Shown here: piece by piece, positions 26,262-33,744 of the stretch
How positions within the stretch are numbered: the first letter of the stretch is position 1
Layout: each line of letters starts with the position of its first letter
DNA from: Amycolatopsis alba DSM 44262
GTDB taxonomy: Bacteria; Actinomycetota; Actinomycetes; Mycobacteriales; Pseudonocardiaceae
Assembly: GCF_000384215.1 (NCBI RefSeq)
Contig: NZ_KB913032.1
Location: 9,261,605-9,325,604 of the forward strand
DNA length: 64,000 bases
Direction: 5' to 3'
Notes under the pieces: generated by a model
What the model saw: the letters and a program-made list of their open reading frames with translations, nothing else
What the model was told of the DNA's origin: nothing
Database searches by the model: none
Program-made: the position numbers and the translations under genes

Positions 26262-27304
26262 GGACCGCGCTGACCGAACTGGCGGGCATCCGGTATCCGG
26301 TCGTGCAGACCGGCATGGGCTGGGTCGCCGGGCCGCGGCTGGTGTCGGCGACGGCGGAAGCGGGCGGTCTCGGCATCCTCGCGTCCGCGACGATGACCTA
26401 CGACGAGCTGGCGGCGGCGATCAAGGAGGTCAAGAGCCGCACGTCGCGGCCGTTCGGGGTCAATCTCCGCGCGGACGCCGAAGACGCCGCGCGCCGGGTC
26501 GAGCTGCTCATCGCCGAGGAAGTCAAGGTCGCTTCCTTCGCGCTCGCGCCGAAGAAGGACATGATCGCGCGGCTGAAGGACAACGGCGTCCTCGTCGTCC
26601 CCTCGGTCGGCGCGGCCAGGCACGCGGAGAAGGTCGCGGGCTGGGGTGCCGACGCCGTCATCGTGCAGGGCGGCGAGGGCGGCGGGCACACCGGCGGGGT
26701 CGCGACGACACTGCTGCTGCCGTCGGTGCTGGACGCCGTCGACATCCCGGTGGTCGCGGCGGGCGGCTTCTTCGACGGCCGGGGGCTGGCCGCCGCGCTC
26801 GCCTACGGGGCGGCCGGTGTCGCGATGGGCACCCGATTCCTCCTGACGAAGGAAAGCACCGTCCCCGAGGAGATCAAGCAGGCCTACCTCGCCCGCGACC
26901 TCAACGGCACCGTCGTCACCCGCAAGGTGGACGGGATGCCGCATCGCGTCCTGCGGACGGAGCTCGTCGACGCGCTCGAGTCCGCCGGTCCGGTGAGCGG
27001 GCTCGCCAGGTCGGTCCGCAACGCCGCGAAGTTCCGGAAGCTGAGCGGACTGTCGTGGCGCTCGCTGGCCACCGAGGGGCTGCGGATGCGACGGAGCGGC
27101 GACCGGACGTGGTCGCAGGTGCTGATGGCCGCCAACACGCCGATGCTGCTGCGCGCCGGGCTGGTCGAGGGCGATCGGAGCGCCGGGGTGCTGGCGTCCG
27201 GGCAGGTCGTCGGCCTGCTGGACGACCTGCCCGCGGTCGGCGAGCTGATCGAGACGATCGTGGCCGACGCCACCGGGATCCTGCGGCGGCTGGCCTCCGA
27301 GTGA
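26258..27304 (+). CDS. ipdC: IpdC, flavin-dependent reductase of the HIP pathway
   Basis: 348 residues, GTG start overlapping ipdB. FMN TIM barrel of the nitronate monooxygenase superfamily: IRYPVVQTGMGWVAGPRLVSATAEAGGLGILAS at the N-terminus and VQGGEGGGHTGGVATTLLLP near 140. In mycobacteria IpdC (Rv3553) acts on a 5-hydroxy/5-oxo HIC-CoA-type intermediate before ring opening, together with IpdF. It is the last gene of the echA20-ipdABC operon. A paralogous enzyme of the same superfamily lies at 6405-7511 under KstR control. Confidence 0.9.
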   Translation: MRTALTELAGIRYPVVQTGMGWVAGPRLVSATAEAGGLGILASATMTYDELAAAIKEVKSRTSRPFGVNLRADAEDAARRVELLIAEEVKVASFALAPKKDMIARLKDNGVLVVPSVGAARHAEKVAGWGADAVIVQGGEGGGHTGGVATTLLLPSVLDAVDIPVVAAGGFFDGRGLAAALAYGAAGVAMGTRFLLTKESTVPEEIKQAYLARDLNGTVVTRKVDGMPHRVLRTELVDALESAGPVSGLARSVRNAAKFRKLSGLSWRSLATEGLRMRRSGDRTWSQVLMAANTPMLLRAGLVEGDRSAGVLASGQVVGLLDDLPAVGELIETIVADATGILRRLASE

Positions 27305-27335
27305 GGGACCGGGCGAGCTGTGCTTGACTTCGGCC

Positions 27336-28127
27336 ATGATCTCGGAGAGTCGTTGTCCGGTCGAGGACGGCGAGCTGTACGTCCGCAGTACCGGCGAAGG
27401 GCCGCTTCTGCTCCTGATCGCCGGTGGGCTGGGCTCGGCGGACACCTTCCGGGCGATGACGAAGCTGCTCGCCGTCGACTACACCGTCGTCACCTACGAC
27501 CGGCGCGGGCACTTCCGCAGTACCGACACCAGCACCGGCCCGGTCAGCGTGCCGAAGCAGGCCGACGACGCCCACGCCGTCCTCCAGCACGTCGGCGGCG
27601 GGCCCGCGAGCGTGTTCGGGACCAGCGCGGGCGCCCTGATCGGCCTCGACCTCGTCGCCCGCTACCCGGACGCGGCGAGTGTCCTGGTCGCGCACGAACC
27701 GCCCGCCATCCAGCTGCTCCCGGACGCGCTCGGCTGGCTCGACGAGGCCAACGCACAGGTCCGGCTCGCGCAGGCGGGTGACCTGATGGGGGCGTTCAAG
27801 CGGTTCACCGACGGGATCGCCGGCGCCGCGCTGCCCGAACTGCGCGCGATCCGGCTGCCGAACGAGGAGGAGTGGAAGCGGCTGTTCGCCCGCGAGCTGG
27901 CCGAGATTCTCGACTACCTTCCCGATCTGCGGGCGCTTCGGAGGGCCAGTACCGAGATCTTTCCCGTCGCAGGCGTCGGCAGCCGCGGGCACTACCACTA
28001 CCAGCCCGCGAAGATCCTCGCGCTGGAGCTGGGATTGCCGTTCACGGAGGTACCGGGGGCGCATCTGGCGCCGCAGCGGAACCCGGCCCAGTTCACCGAA
28101 GCGCTGCGGGACCTCCTCGAAGGCTGA
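27336..28127 (+). CDS. Alpha/beta hydrolase
   Basis: 263 residues from ATG 27336; a TTG twelve bases earlier is possible. Alpha/beta-hydrolase core: LLLLIAGGLGSADTF oxyanion region, TYDRRGHFRS, and the nucleophile elbow FGTSAGALIG with the catalytic Ser at about residue 98. A late His in PGAHLAPQRNP is the likely third triad member. It starts 31 bases after ipdC on the same strand but with its own spacing, so membership of the KstR2 operon is uncertain. The substrate is unknown; small-molecule ester or C-C bond hydrolysis is typical of the group. Confidence 0.83.
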   Translation: MISESRCPVEDGELYVRSTGEGPLLLLIAGGLGSADTFRAMTKLLAVDYTVVTYDRRGHFRSTDTSTGPVSVPKQADDAHAVLQHVGGGPASVFGTSAGALIGLDLVARYPDAASVLVAHEPPAIQLLPDALGWLDEANAQVRLAQAGDLMGAFKRFTDGIAGAALPELRAIRLPNEEEWKRLFARELAEILDYLPDLRALRRASTEIFPVAGVGSRGHYHYQPAKILALELGLPFTEVPGAHLAPQRNPAQFTEALRDLLEG

Positions 28128-28130
28128 GGG

Positions 28131-28607
28131 TCACGCCATCAGGGGCAGTTTCCCGACCAGCTTGTCGATCCGGTTGCGCGGCCCGACGATGCCGATCGCG
28201 CAGAAGTCCATCTCCCCGGTCGGGATCTCCTTCATCGTCGCGAGGAAATCGGTGTAGACCCGGATCTGCTGGGCGACCGCGGGCATGTCGGCGACATGGC
28301 ATCCCGGCGAGGCGGCGGCCTTGGCGCGGATGGCCCGCAGCTTCCCGGCGTCGGCCGACAGGATCGAGCAACCGACCCACGGCAAGCCCGTGTAGTGCTC
28401 GCCGCCGGCGTCGACAGCCTCGTCACCGAGAAGACCGGTCACGGCCTTCGTGGTGGCGACGGCGGTGCAGACCGCCGCGTTGACCGCGCGCCCCGGCGGC
28501 AGCTCGCTGTTGACCACGATGACCCACTTCAGCCTGGCCGATCGGGTGGACGCGGTGAAGTCGATCTCGTCGGGCGCGAACCCGATGGCCGTACCGTACT
28601 CGGACAT
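28131..28607 (-). CDS. DUF2000-family protein
   Basis: 158 residues. The sequence KWVIVVNSELPPGRAVNAAVCTAVA followed by GCSILSADAGKLRAIRAKA fits the DUF2000 family (peptidyl-tRNA-hydrolase-like fold), for which no function is established. It is divergent from an Lrp/AsnC regulator 103 bases away, a common pairing that suggests it is the regulator's target. It converges on the alpha/beta hydrolase gene with a 3-base gap. Confidence 0.75.
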   Translation of the reverse strand: MSEYGTAIGFAPDEIDFTASTRSARLKWVIVVNSELPPGRAVNAAVCTAVATTKAVTGLLGDEAVDAGGEHYTGLPWVGCSILSADAGKLRAIRAKAAASPGCHVADMPAVAQQIRVYTDFLATMKEIPTGEMDFCAIGIVGPRNRIDKLVGKLPLMA

Positions 28608-28710
28608 TCAGCTGGTCTCCTGCTCACATCAACGGATGAACAACGCCAAGCTAAGAGGACATACGAGTAGAGTCCACTGTGTTCGTACTTAATACGGCAA
28701 GAGGTCTGAG

Positions 28711-29178
28711 ATGGCACGGTTGGACGAACTTGATAAGGCGATCCTGGCGCAATTGCAGTCGGACGCACGGAAGACCAACCGTGAGGTGGCCGCCGCGGTG
28801 GGGGTTTCGCCGACCACCGCGCTGGACCGCACCCGCGCCCTGCGGGAACGCGGCGTGATCCGCGGCGCGCTGCTGGACGTGGATCTGCCGTCGATCGGCC
28901 GCGGGGTGCAGGCGCTCATCGCGGTGCGGGTGCGCCCGCCCTCGCGGCGGAACATCGAAGGCTTCCGGAACTGGGTCAACGCGCTGCCCGACCTCGTCGG
29001 GCTCTACGTGACCACCGGGACCGAGGACTTCATCCTGCATGTCGCGGTCCCCGACAACGACGCCCTCTACGCCTTCGTGATCGACAAGCTGACCGAACGC
29101 GCGGAGGTCGCCGACGTGCGCACCTCCATGGTGTTCGAGCACAGCAGGCGCACCAAGATCACGCCGGTGGACCGCTAG
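28711..29178 (+). CDS. Lrp/AsnC-family transcriptional regulator
   Basis: 155 residues, ATG 28711 with an AAGAGG ribosome site. The N-terminal helix-turn-helix (LDELDKAILAQLQSDARKTNREVAAAVGVSPTTALDRTRALRERGVI) is followed by an AsnC/RAM ligand-binding domain (about 70-145). Such proteins sense amino acids or related metabolites and usually act on a neighbouring divergent gene, here the DUF2000 gene. Its stop overlaps the convergent acetyltransferase gene by 4 bases. Confidence 0.9.
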   Translation: MARLDELDKAILAQLQSDARKTNREVAAAVGVSPTTALDRTRALRERGVIRGALLDVDLPSIGRGVQALIAVRVRPPSRRNIEGFRNWVNALPDLVGLYVTTGTEDFILHVAVPDNDALYAFVIDKLTERAEVADVRTSMVFEHSRRTKITPVDR

Positions 29179-29732
29179 AGTTCCCGGATGACGCGGGCCG
29201 GATTGCCCGCGGCGAACACCTTCGACGGCAGATCGCGGGTGACGACGCTGCCCGCGCCCACCACGGTGTCGTCCCCGATGGTCACCCCGGCACAGACGAT
29301 GACGCCGCCGCCGAACCAGACGTTGTCCCCGATGGTGATCGGCGCGGCCGACTCCCAGCGCTGCCGCCGCAGCTCGTGGTCCTCCATGGGATGCAGCGCG
29401 GTCAGCAGCTGACAGCGCGGGCCGATCGAGCAGTCCGAGCCGATCTTGATCGGGGCGCAGTCGAGGAGGATCGCGTCGTAGTTGAGGAAACTGTTGGCAC
29501 CGATCTCGATCAGATAGCCGTAGTCGCACTGGAACCGCGGCATGATCCAGGAACCTTCACCGAGGTTTCCCAGCAGCTCGCGCAAAACCGTGTCCCGCTC
29601 ACCGGTCTCCTCGGCGCCTGTGCCGTTGAAGCGGTCCACAAGGGCCTGTGCGCGCCTGCGGTCCGCGACCAGTTCGGGGTCGTTGTCCCGGTACAGCTCG
29701 CCGCTCAGCATGCGGTCCTTTTGCTCACCCAT
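29175..29732 (-). CDS. Maltose/galactoside O-acetyltransferase-type hexapeptide acetyltransferase
   Basis: 185 residues. The N-terminal Mac domain (MLSGELYRDNDPELVADRRRAQALVDRFN) and left-handed beta-helix repeats (IGSDCSIGPRCQLLTA, IGDNVWFGGGVIVCAGVTIGDDTVVGAGSVVTRDLP) are diagnostic. The catalytic His is probably in LLTALHPMEDHELR. It transfers acetyl from acetyl-CoA to a sugar hydroxyl. A SigL-type promoter (29983-30010) points toward it on the minus strand, but a 50-codon reading frame and two hairpins lie between, so its regulation by that promoter is uncertain. Confidence 0.88.
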   Translation of the reverse strand: MGEQKDRMLSGELYRDNDPELVADRRRAQALVDRFNGTGAEETGERDTVLRELLGNLGEGSWIMPRFQCDYGYLIEIGANSFLNYDAILLDCAPIKIGSDCSIGPRCQLLTALHPMEDHELRRQRWESAAPITIGDNVWFGGGVIVCAGVTIGDDTVVGAGSVVTRDLPSKVFAAGNPARVIREL

Positions 29733-29753
29733 GCCGCCAACCTACCGAAAAGA

Positions 29754-29794
29754 GCCCTGCCGGCGGGCTTCACTCGGGAAGCCGCCGACAGGGC
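29754..29794 (-). terminator. Hairpin upstream of the acetyltransferase gene
   Basis: An imperfect inverted repeat (GCCCTGCCGGCGGGCTTC against GAAGCCGCCGACAGGGC) lies within the leader of the acetyltransferase gene. Read on the minus strand it is followed by TCTTTTCGG, so it could attenuate or end transcription from upstream. Confidence 0.5.
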
Positions 29795-29922
29795 GGGTGG
29801 ACGCTTGCGGAGCGTTCTTCAGTTGTGTCGATCTGTTCGGGTAGGGCCGGCCCGGCGGGTGGGTGAGGTGTAGGGGGGACCCGCCGGGCCGGAGTATCTT
29901 CCTCCTGTTCGCCGGTGCTCAT
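29770..29922 (-). CDS. Possible 50-residue proline-rich leader ORF
   Basis: A short frame (MSTGEQEEDTPARRVPP..., rich in Pro and Arg) begins about 60 bases downstream of a SigL-type promoter and ends 37 bases before the acetyltransferase gene. The ribosome site is poor, and two hairpins fold within the frame, so its codons may reflect RNA structure and not protein. I recognise no family. It could be a leader peptide that couples translation to hairpin formation, or it could be non-coding. Listed because a good promoter points at it. Confidence 0.25.
   Translation of the reverse strand: MSTGEQEEDTPARRVPPTPHPPAGPALPEQIDTTEERSASVHPPCRRLPE
29847..29892 (-). terminator. GC-rich 14-bp hairpin downstream of the anti-sigma gene
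   Basis: Perfect arms 29847-29860 and 29879-29892 (CCGGCCCGGCGGGT and its complement) with an 18-base loop. It could terminate the sigma/anti-sigma transcript or act inside the leader made from the promoter at 29983. Confidence 0.6.
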
Positions 29923-29982
29923 CGTCCACAGTCGACAGTGCTTGCTTCCGCGCCTTTCCGAATTCCGGTCCGGCTAACGGTA

Positions 29983-30010
29983 GATACGGTTCCGAACCGC
30001 GAGCGGTTCA
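29983..30010 (-). promoter_or_regulatory. SigL-type ECF promoter, minus strand
   Basis: On the minus strand TGAACC (30005-30010) is followed after exactly 16 bases by CGTATC (29983-29988). The same elements and spacing occur at 31412-31439 in front of the lipoprotein operon, and both are preceded by a run of six or more T. It lies just after the anti-sigma gene and points away from it. Confidence 0.65.
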
Positions 30011-30029
30011 AAAAAAGATCGAGAAAGCG

Positions 30030-30779
30030 CTATCGGCGCACGACGGCCAGCACCGTGCCGTCCTGCTTGTGGACCTCGAAACGTTCGATGTCGGCTTTCC
30101 GCAACGCCGTCGAACCGGTGATGACGAGGGGGTCCGGCGAACCGGGGACGCCGTACCCTTTGGACGGCACGGTCCAGTTGTTGACGACGTAGGCCTCTCC
30201 ACCGTGGGAGTAGGCGAAGAGCTGGCAGGTCATCGGCCCGATGAGGCCGCGCAGTTCGAGTTCGACCGCGCTGCCCCACTCCTTCTCCTGGACCGTGACC
30301 TCCGCGGCGACCGCGTTGCCCGCCTCGGACCAGCCGAACGGGGCGGCGCCGCCTTCCGGGCCCACCTCCCTGGACGGCGACGGAGAGGACACCACCGACG
30401 TGACGATCGAGGGCGCGGCCTGCGTGACAACCGGTTCACGGTTCGTGACCGAGAGAACGACGAGCGGTCCGCCGACGACGAGCACGAGTACGGCGGCGGC
30501 CGTCGCGAGCCGGACGATCTTGCGACGACGGTTCGCCTTGGCGGCGTCCGCGAGCAGCATCCGCAGCACCCGCGGCCCCGGCCCCTTCACCGGCGGGTCC
30601 GGCCAGCTCTTCTTGACCATGTCCAGGATGTCGGGCAGGTGGTACATCTCCACCAGCTCGACCTGACACTCGGGACACTCCAGCAGATGCGCTTCGAATC
30701 CGGCGTGATCCTCCTCGCCGAGGACGCCGAGCACGTAGGCGGCGATATCCGTGTGCGGCGCTCCGGACACCTCGCTCAC
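30030..30779 (-). CDS. Membrane zinc-finger anti-sigma factor (RslA-like)
   Basis: 249 residues, GTG start overlapping the sigma gene by 4 bases. The N-terminal anti-sigma domain has the zinc motif HLLECPEC (His31, Cys35, Cys38), one transmembrane segment spans about 89-111, and the outside domain (about 115-249) has beta-rich sequence ending RFEVHKQDGTVLAVVRR. The layout matches RslA, which holds SigL at the membrane and releases it on oxidation of the Cys pair. The exported domain may sense an extracytoplasmic redox or envelope signal. It is cotranscribed and coupled with the sigma gene. Confidence 0.9.
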   Translation of the reverse strand: MSEVSGAPHTDIAAYVLGVLGEEDHAGFEAHLLECPECQVELVEMYHLPDILDMVKKSWPDPPVKGPGPRVLRMLLADAAKANRRRKIVRLATAAAVLVLVVGGPLVVLSVTNREPVVTQAAPSIVTSVVSSPSPSREVGPEGGAAPFGWSEAGNAVAAEVTVQEKEWGSAVELELRGLIGPMTCQLFAYSHGGEAYVVNNWTVPSKGYGVPGSPDPLVITGSTALRKADIERFEVHKQDGTVLAVVRR

Positions 30780-31279
30780 CCCCGCTCCTGCAACGCCCTG
30801 CGCAGCGCGCGCACAGCGTGGTGGATCCGCGATTTCACCGTACCCGGCGGAACCCCGAGCGTCGCCGCGACCTCGTTCACGGTGCGGTCACGCAAGTAGG
30901 TCTGCTGGACGGCCTCACGTTGTTCCGGGGAAAGATTGCGCAGGGCCTCGTAAACGATCATGGCCGCGAGCGTCTTCTCCGATTCGTCCGGTACTCCGAT
31001 CGAATCCGACTCCAGTTCCTCCACCTCTTGAGGACGGGCGCTCCGGCTCCGCCAGCCGTCGATGACGATGCGCCTGGCCACGGTGAACAGCCAGGCGCGC
31101 AGCATCTCCGGCTGCCGGTCGAGCTTGCCTGCGTTGCGCCACGCCTTGATGAGCGTTTCCTGTACCACGTCCTCGGCCCACTGACGATCGTGACCGGTCA
31201 GCTTCAGCACGAACGCCATCAGGCTCGACCCGAACTCCTGGTACAACGCCCTGATGAGGTCGTCATGCCCGTTCGACAC
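30776..31279 (-). CDS. ECF RNA polymerase sigma factor, SigL-like
   Basis: 167 residues from GTG 31279; an ATG at 31336 would add 19 residues, and neither start has a clear ribosome site. Region 2 (DLIRALYQEFGSSLMAFVLKLTGHDRQWAEDVVQETLIKAWRNAG) and region 4 (LSPEQREAVQQTYLRDRTVNEVAATLGVPPGTVKSRIHHAVRALRRALQE) are intact, with no extra C-terminal domain. The sequence and the following RslA-type anti-sigma gene resemble mycobacterial SigL, whose promoters read TGAACC, about 16 bases, CGT. Exactly such a promoter drives the divergent redox operon, and another follows the anti-sigma gene. No equally good copy was found in front of the sigma gene itself. Confidence 0.88.
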   Translation of the reverse strand: MSNGHDDLIRALYQEFGSSLMAFVLKLTGHDRQWAEDVVQETLIKAWRNAGKLDRQPEMLRAWLFTVARRIVIDGWRSRSARPQEVEELESDSIGVPDESEKTLAAMIVYEALRNLSPEQREAVQQTYLRDRTVNEVAATLGVPPGTVKSRIHHAVRALRRALQERG

Positions 31280-31411
31280 GGGGTCATGATCGACAATTGG
31301 CTGCAGTATCCGAGAGTGGCGTCCCACGCGGCACATCTTTGTGGGCTCAGGGGCGATAAGTCCAGTACCAAAACCGTTCGGTACCGGTTTCTTCGCGCGG
31401 TGAAAGTTTTT

Positions 31412-31439
31412 TGAACCGTTCCCGACTCGTGACCGTATC
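31412..31439 (+). promoter_or_regulatory. SigL-type ECF promoter of the redox operon
   Basis: TGAACC (31412-31417), 16 bases, CGTATC (31434-31439), preceded by a T-run. It lies 125 bases before the lipoprotein start, in the gap divergent from the sigma gene. Confidence 0.75.
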
Positions 31440-31563
31440 CACTACCGAAGACCCCGACCCGGCGCTGTCCCCCGCATCGCCGAATCCACTGTGGATCATG
31501 ACTGTCCACAGTGTACTTAAACCTGCCTGCGCACACTCCTCTGGCCCCGACAGGAGGATTTCC

Positions 31564-32124
31564 GTGAACCCCGTGTCACGCTCGGTCATACCTTTGACCC
31601 TGACCCTGTCCGCGATCGCGCTGACCTCGGCCTGCACCACCGGTACCGCGGGACCGAACGGCTCTCCGGGCGCGGCTCCCGCCGCCGGAGCCGCCCGGAT
31701 CCCCGGCATGCCCGACCCGGCGGCCGAACCGGCCCCCGGTGTCACGGCGGCGATCCTGTTCGACCTCGGACCGATCGTCACCGACACGAACGGCTTCACG
31801 CTTTACCGCTACGACAAGGACACGGTCAACCCGCCCAAGTCGAACTGCGCCGAAACCTGTTCGCGCACCTGGATTCCCGCCAAGGCAGGCGGCGATCTCG
31901 TGGTGACCGGGATCGATCGCGCCCTGGTCGGCACCGTGACCAGGGACGACGGCACCGAGCAGATCACGCTCGCGGGCTGGCCGCTCTACCGCAACGCCAA
32001 GGACGCGATGCCCGGCAACACCGGCGGGCAGGGTGCCGACAACGCGTGGTTCCCGGCCAAACCGGACGGCACGAAAGTGCTGCTCACCGCGGACACCTGG
32101 CAGGCCGATGACCTCGGCATCTGA
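31564..32124 (+). CDS. Lipoprotein of the COG4315 type (Yx[FWY]xxD repeat)
   Basis: 186 residues from GTG 31564, with AGGAGG seven bases upstream. Signal peptide with lipobox LTSAC (Cys24), then a Gly/Ala/Pro-rich linker. The folded part has two repeats: GFTLYRYDKDTVNPPKSNCAETC and WPLYRNAKDAMPGNTGGQG; LYRYDKD fits the family motif Yx[FWY]xxD. A Cys pair at about 95-99 (NCAETC) could bind metal or form a disulfide. The family has no settled function. As first gene of an operon with a heme-type membrane protein, ferredoxin and flavoprotein, it is the likely outer partner of an electron route across the membrane. Confidence 0.85.
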   Translation: MNPVSRSVIPLTLTLSAIALTSACTTGTAGPNGSPGAAPAAGAARIPGMPDPAAEPAPGVTAAILFDLGPIVTDTNGFTLYRYDKDTVNPPKSNCAETCSRTWIPAKAGGDLVVTGIDRALVGTVTRDDGTEQITLAGWPLYRNAKDAMPGNTGGQGADNAWFPAKPDGTKVLLTADTWQADDLGI

Positions 32125-32875
32125 CCTCCCCAGACTCTCCCGCTCGCTGCTCGTCCTGCTGCTCACGGCCGCGGCGACCCTGTTCGGCCCCGTCGGCGCC
32201 GCGCACGCCCAGCAGCTGTCCGCGGCGGACAAGAACCTGATCGTCAACGTCAAACTGGCCGGGCTGTGGGAAATGCCAGCCGGGATGTGGGCGCAGGAAC
32301 GCGGGAAGAGCAAACGGGTCCGCGAAGTCGGCCGGACGCTGATGATCGACCACGGCAGGCTCGACACCGCGACGCATTCCATCGCCGACCGGTTCGGCAT
32401 CACCCTGCCGACCGAGCCGTCGGATCAGCAGGCAGCGTGGCTCGGCGAGATGAAGGCCGCCCGCGACGACAGCGAGTTCGACCGGATCTTCGCGAACCGG
32501 CTCCGGTACGCGCACGGCGTGCTGTTCCCCCTCATCGCCCAGGTCAGGGCCGGTACCCGCAACGACGTCGTGCGTGACTACGCCACCACGGCCAACCAGG
32601 CCGTGCTGCGCCACATGACCCTGCTGGAGAGCACTGGCGTCGTCGACCATTCGCTGATGCCGGAAGCCCCGGTGCCGCAGTCGAACACGGCCAACGCGGC
32701 GACGGACGTCGGTTTCGGCGACCTCGCCCTCGGCCTGCTGCTCGCGGTGGCGCTCGGTGGCGGGCTGTTCTTCGCCATCCGGACCCTGCGCAGCAAGAAC
32801 ACCCGGACCCGCAAACGCGCGGCCGCCGCCGAACCGGAACCGGTTCCCAGTGCCCCAGGAGAGATCCATGTATGA
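32108..32875 (+). CDS. Exported DUF4142 protein with C-terminal membrane anchor
   Basis: 255 residues, ATG 32108 overlapping the lipoprotein gene by 17 bases. A signal peptide (cleavage likely after AHA at 34) is followed by a DUF4142 ferritin-like helical domain (about 36-185: SAADKNLIVNVKLAGLWEMPAGMWAQER, MIDHGRLDTATHSIADRFGI). A transmembrane segment lies at about 207-228 with a basic cytoplasmic tail. DUF4142 proteins are exported four-helix proteins of unknown role. The several His residues in the helices would suit metal binding, but no ligand set is proven. Part of the SigL-type redox operon. Confidence 0.83.
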   Translation: MTSASDLPRLSRSLLVLLLTAAATLFGPVGAAHAQQLSAADKNLIVNVKLAGLWEMPAGMWAQERGKSKRVREVGRTLMIDHGRLDTATHSIADRFGITLPTEPSDQQAAWLGEMKAARDDSEFDRIFANRLRYAHGVLFPLIAQVRAGTRNDVVRDYATTANQAVLRHMTLLESTGVVDHSLMPEAPVPQSNTANAATDVGFGDLALGLLLAVALGGGLFFAIRTLRSKNTRTRKRAAAAEPEPVPSAPGEIHV

Positions 32876-33473
32876 CCAGTGGTCCGAGGTGGTGCTCGTC
32901 CTGACCCAGAAAACGGACACCGACCCCGGAATCAAGGGGATGGCGCAGACCTCCGCCCGGATCTCTTACGGCTTCATGTGCCTGACCCTGTGCTGGGGCG
33001 TGTTCACCGCGACCGGCTGGATCAAGTCGCTGACCGGGCGGAAGGCATTGCGCAACTCGCATATGGTGCTCGGCATCCTGGCGCTGTCGTTCGGTGTCGT
33101 GCACGCGATGTCGTTCCTGTTCCTGCCCGACGGATTCACCCTGGCGCAGATCTCGGTCCCGCTGCTGCCGGGCACGCTCGCGCGGCACGAACTGGGCGTC
33201 ATCGGGCTCGAGGTGATGATCGCCGTCGCGCTGACCGGCGGGATCAGCCGGTTCAGCTCCTACCGGCGCTTTCTGTGGATCCACCGGCTCGCCTATCCGG
33301 CGGTCGCGATCACGGCGCTGCATTCGTTCTTCGGCGCCATGGCCAACGGGCATCTCGGCCTCCTGTGGTTCGGCGGGATCACGCTGCTGGTCCCCGCGGT
33401 CCTGCTGACCGCGCTGCGGTTCACCCCCACCCGGTACCTGGAACGGCTGGGCCTGGTCGAGGAACTGGTCTGA
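32868..33473 (+). CDS. Cytochrome-b/ferric-reductase-like integral membrane protein
   Basis: 201 residues from ATG 32868 (AGGAGA upstream), overlapping the DUF4142 gene by 8 bases. Five hydrophobic helices are visible (about 30-52, 64-86, 110-127, 137-161, 163-185). Histidines sit in membrane positions typical of b-heme ligands: NSHMVLG and GVVHAMS in the second helix, WIHRLAYP and ALHSFFG in the fourth. The pattern resembles ferric-reductase-like transmembrane domains. It would carry electrons across the membrane between the cytoplasmic ferredoxin/flavoprotein and the exported proteins encoded upstream. Heme content is inferred, not shown. Confidence 0.78.
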   Translation: MYDQWSEVVLVLTQKTDTDPGIKGMAQTSARISYGFMCLTLCWGVFTATGWIKSLTGRKALRNSHMVLGILALSFGVVHAMSFLFLPDGFTLAQISVPLLPGTLARHELGVIGLEVMIAVALTGGISRFSSYRRFLWIHRLAYPAVAITALHSFFGAMANGHLGLLWFGGITLLVPAVLLTALRFTPTRYLERLGLVEELV

Positions 33474-33507
33474 CGGCCGCGCGGAACGACTTGGAGGAAA
33501 GAGAAAA

Positions 33508-33744
33508 ATGATCTTCGGAAACGTACGGCGCGGCACTCGCGTCAGCGTCGACAACGAGCGGTGCGAGATCTTCGGCTTCTGCGAGATGGAGGCGCCTGCC
33601 ACGTTCAAGATCGGGCCGGACGGCAAGCTCCGCATCCGCCGGATGGTCGGCCGGGACGGTTTGGACCAGGCCATCTCCGCGGCGAGGCTCTGCCCGAAAC
33701 AAGCCATCAGAGTCAAGGGAGAAGGAGCGTACGACGATGAGTGA
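33508..33744 (+). CDS. Small [3Fe-4S]-type ferredoxin
   Basis: 78 residues; GGAGGAAAG ribosome site. Three cluster cysteines: Cys19, Cys25 and Cys62 (LCPKQAI), with the second of the usual four positions absent (CEIFGFC), which fits a [3Fe-4S] ferredoxin of the kind serving P450s. The stop overlaps the following flavoprotein reductase by 8 bases. It presumably passes electrons from that reductase to the membrane protein encoded upstream; a P450 partner cannot be excluded, although none lies in this operon. Confidence 0.9.
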   Translation: MIFGNVRRGTRVSVDNERCEIFGFCEMEAPATFKIGPDGKLRIRRMVGRDGLDQAISAARLCPKQAIRVKGEGAYDDE

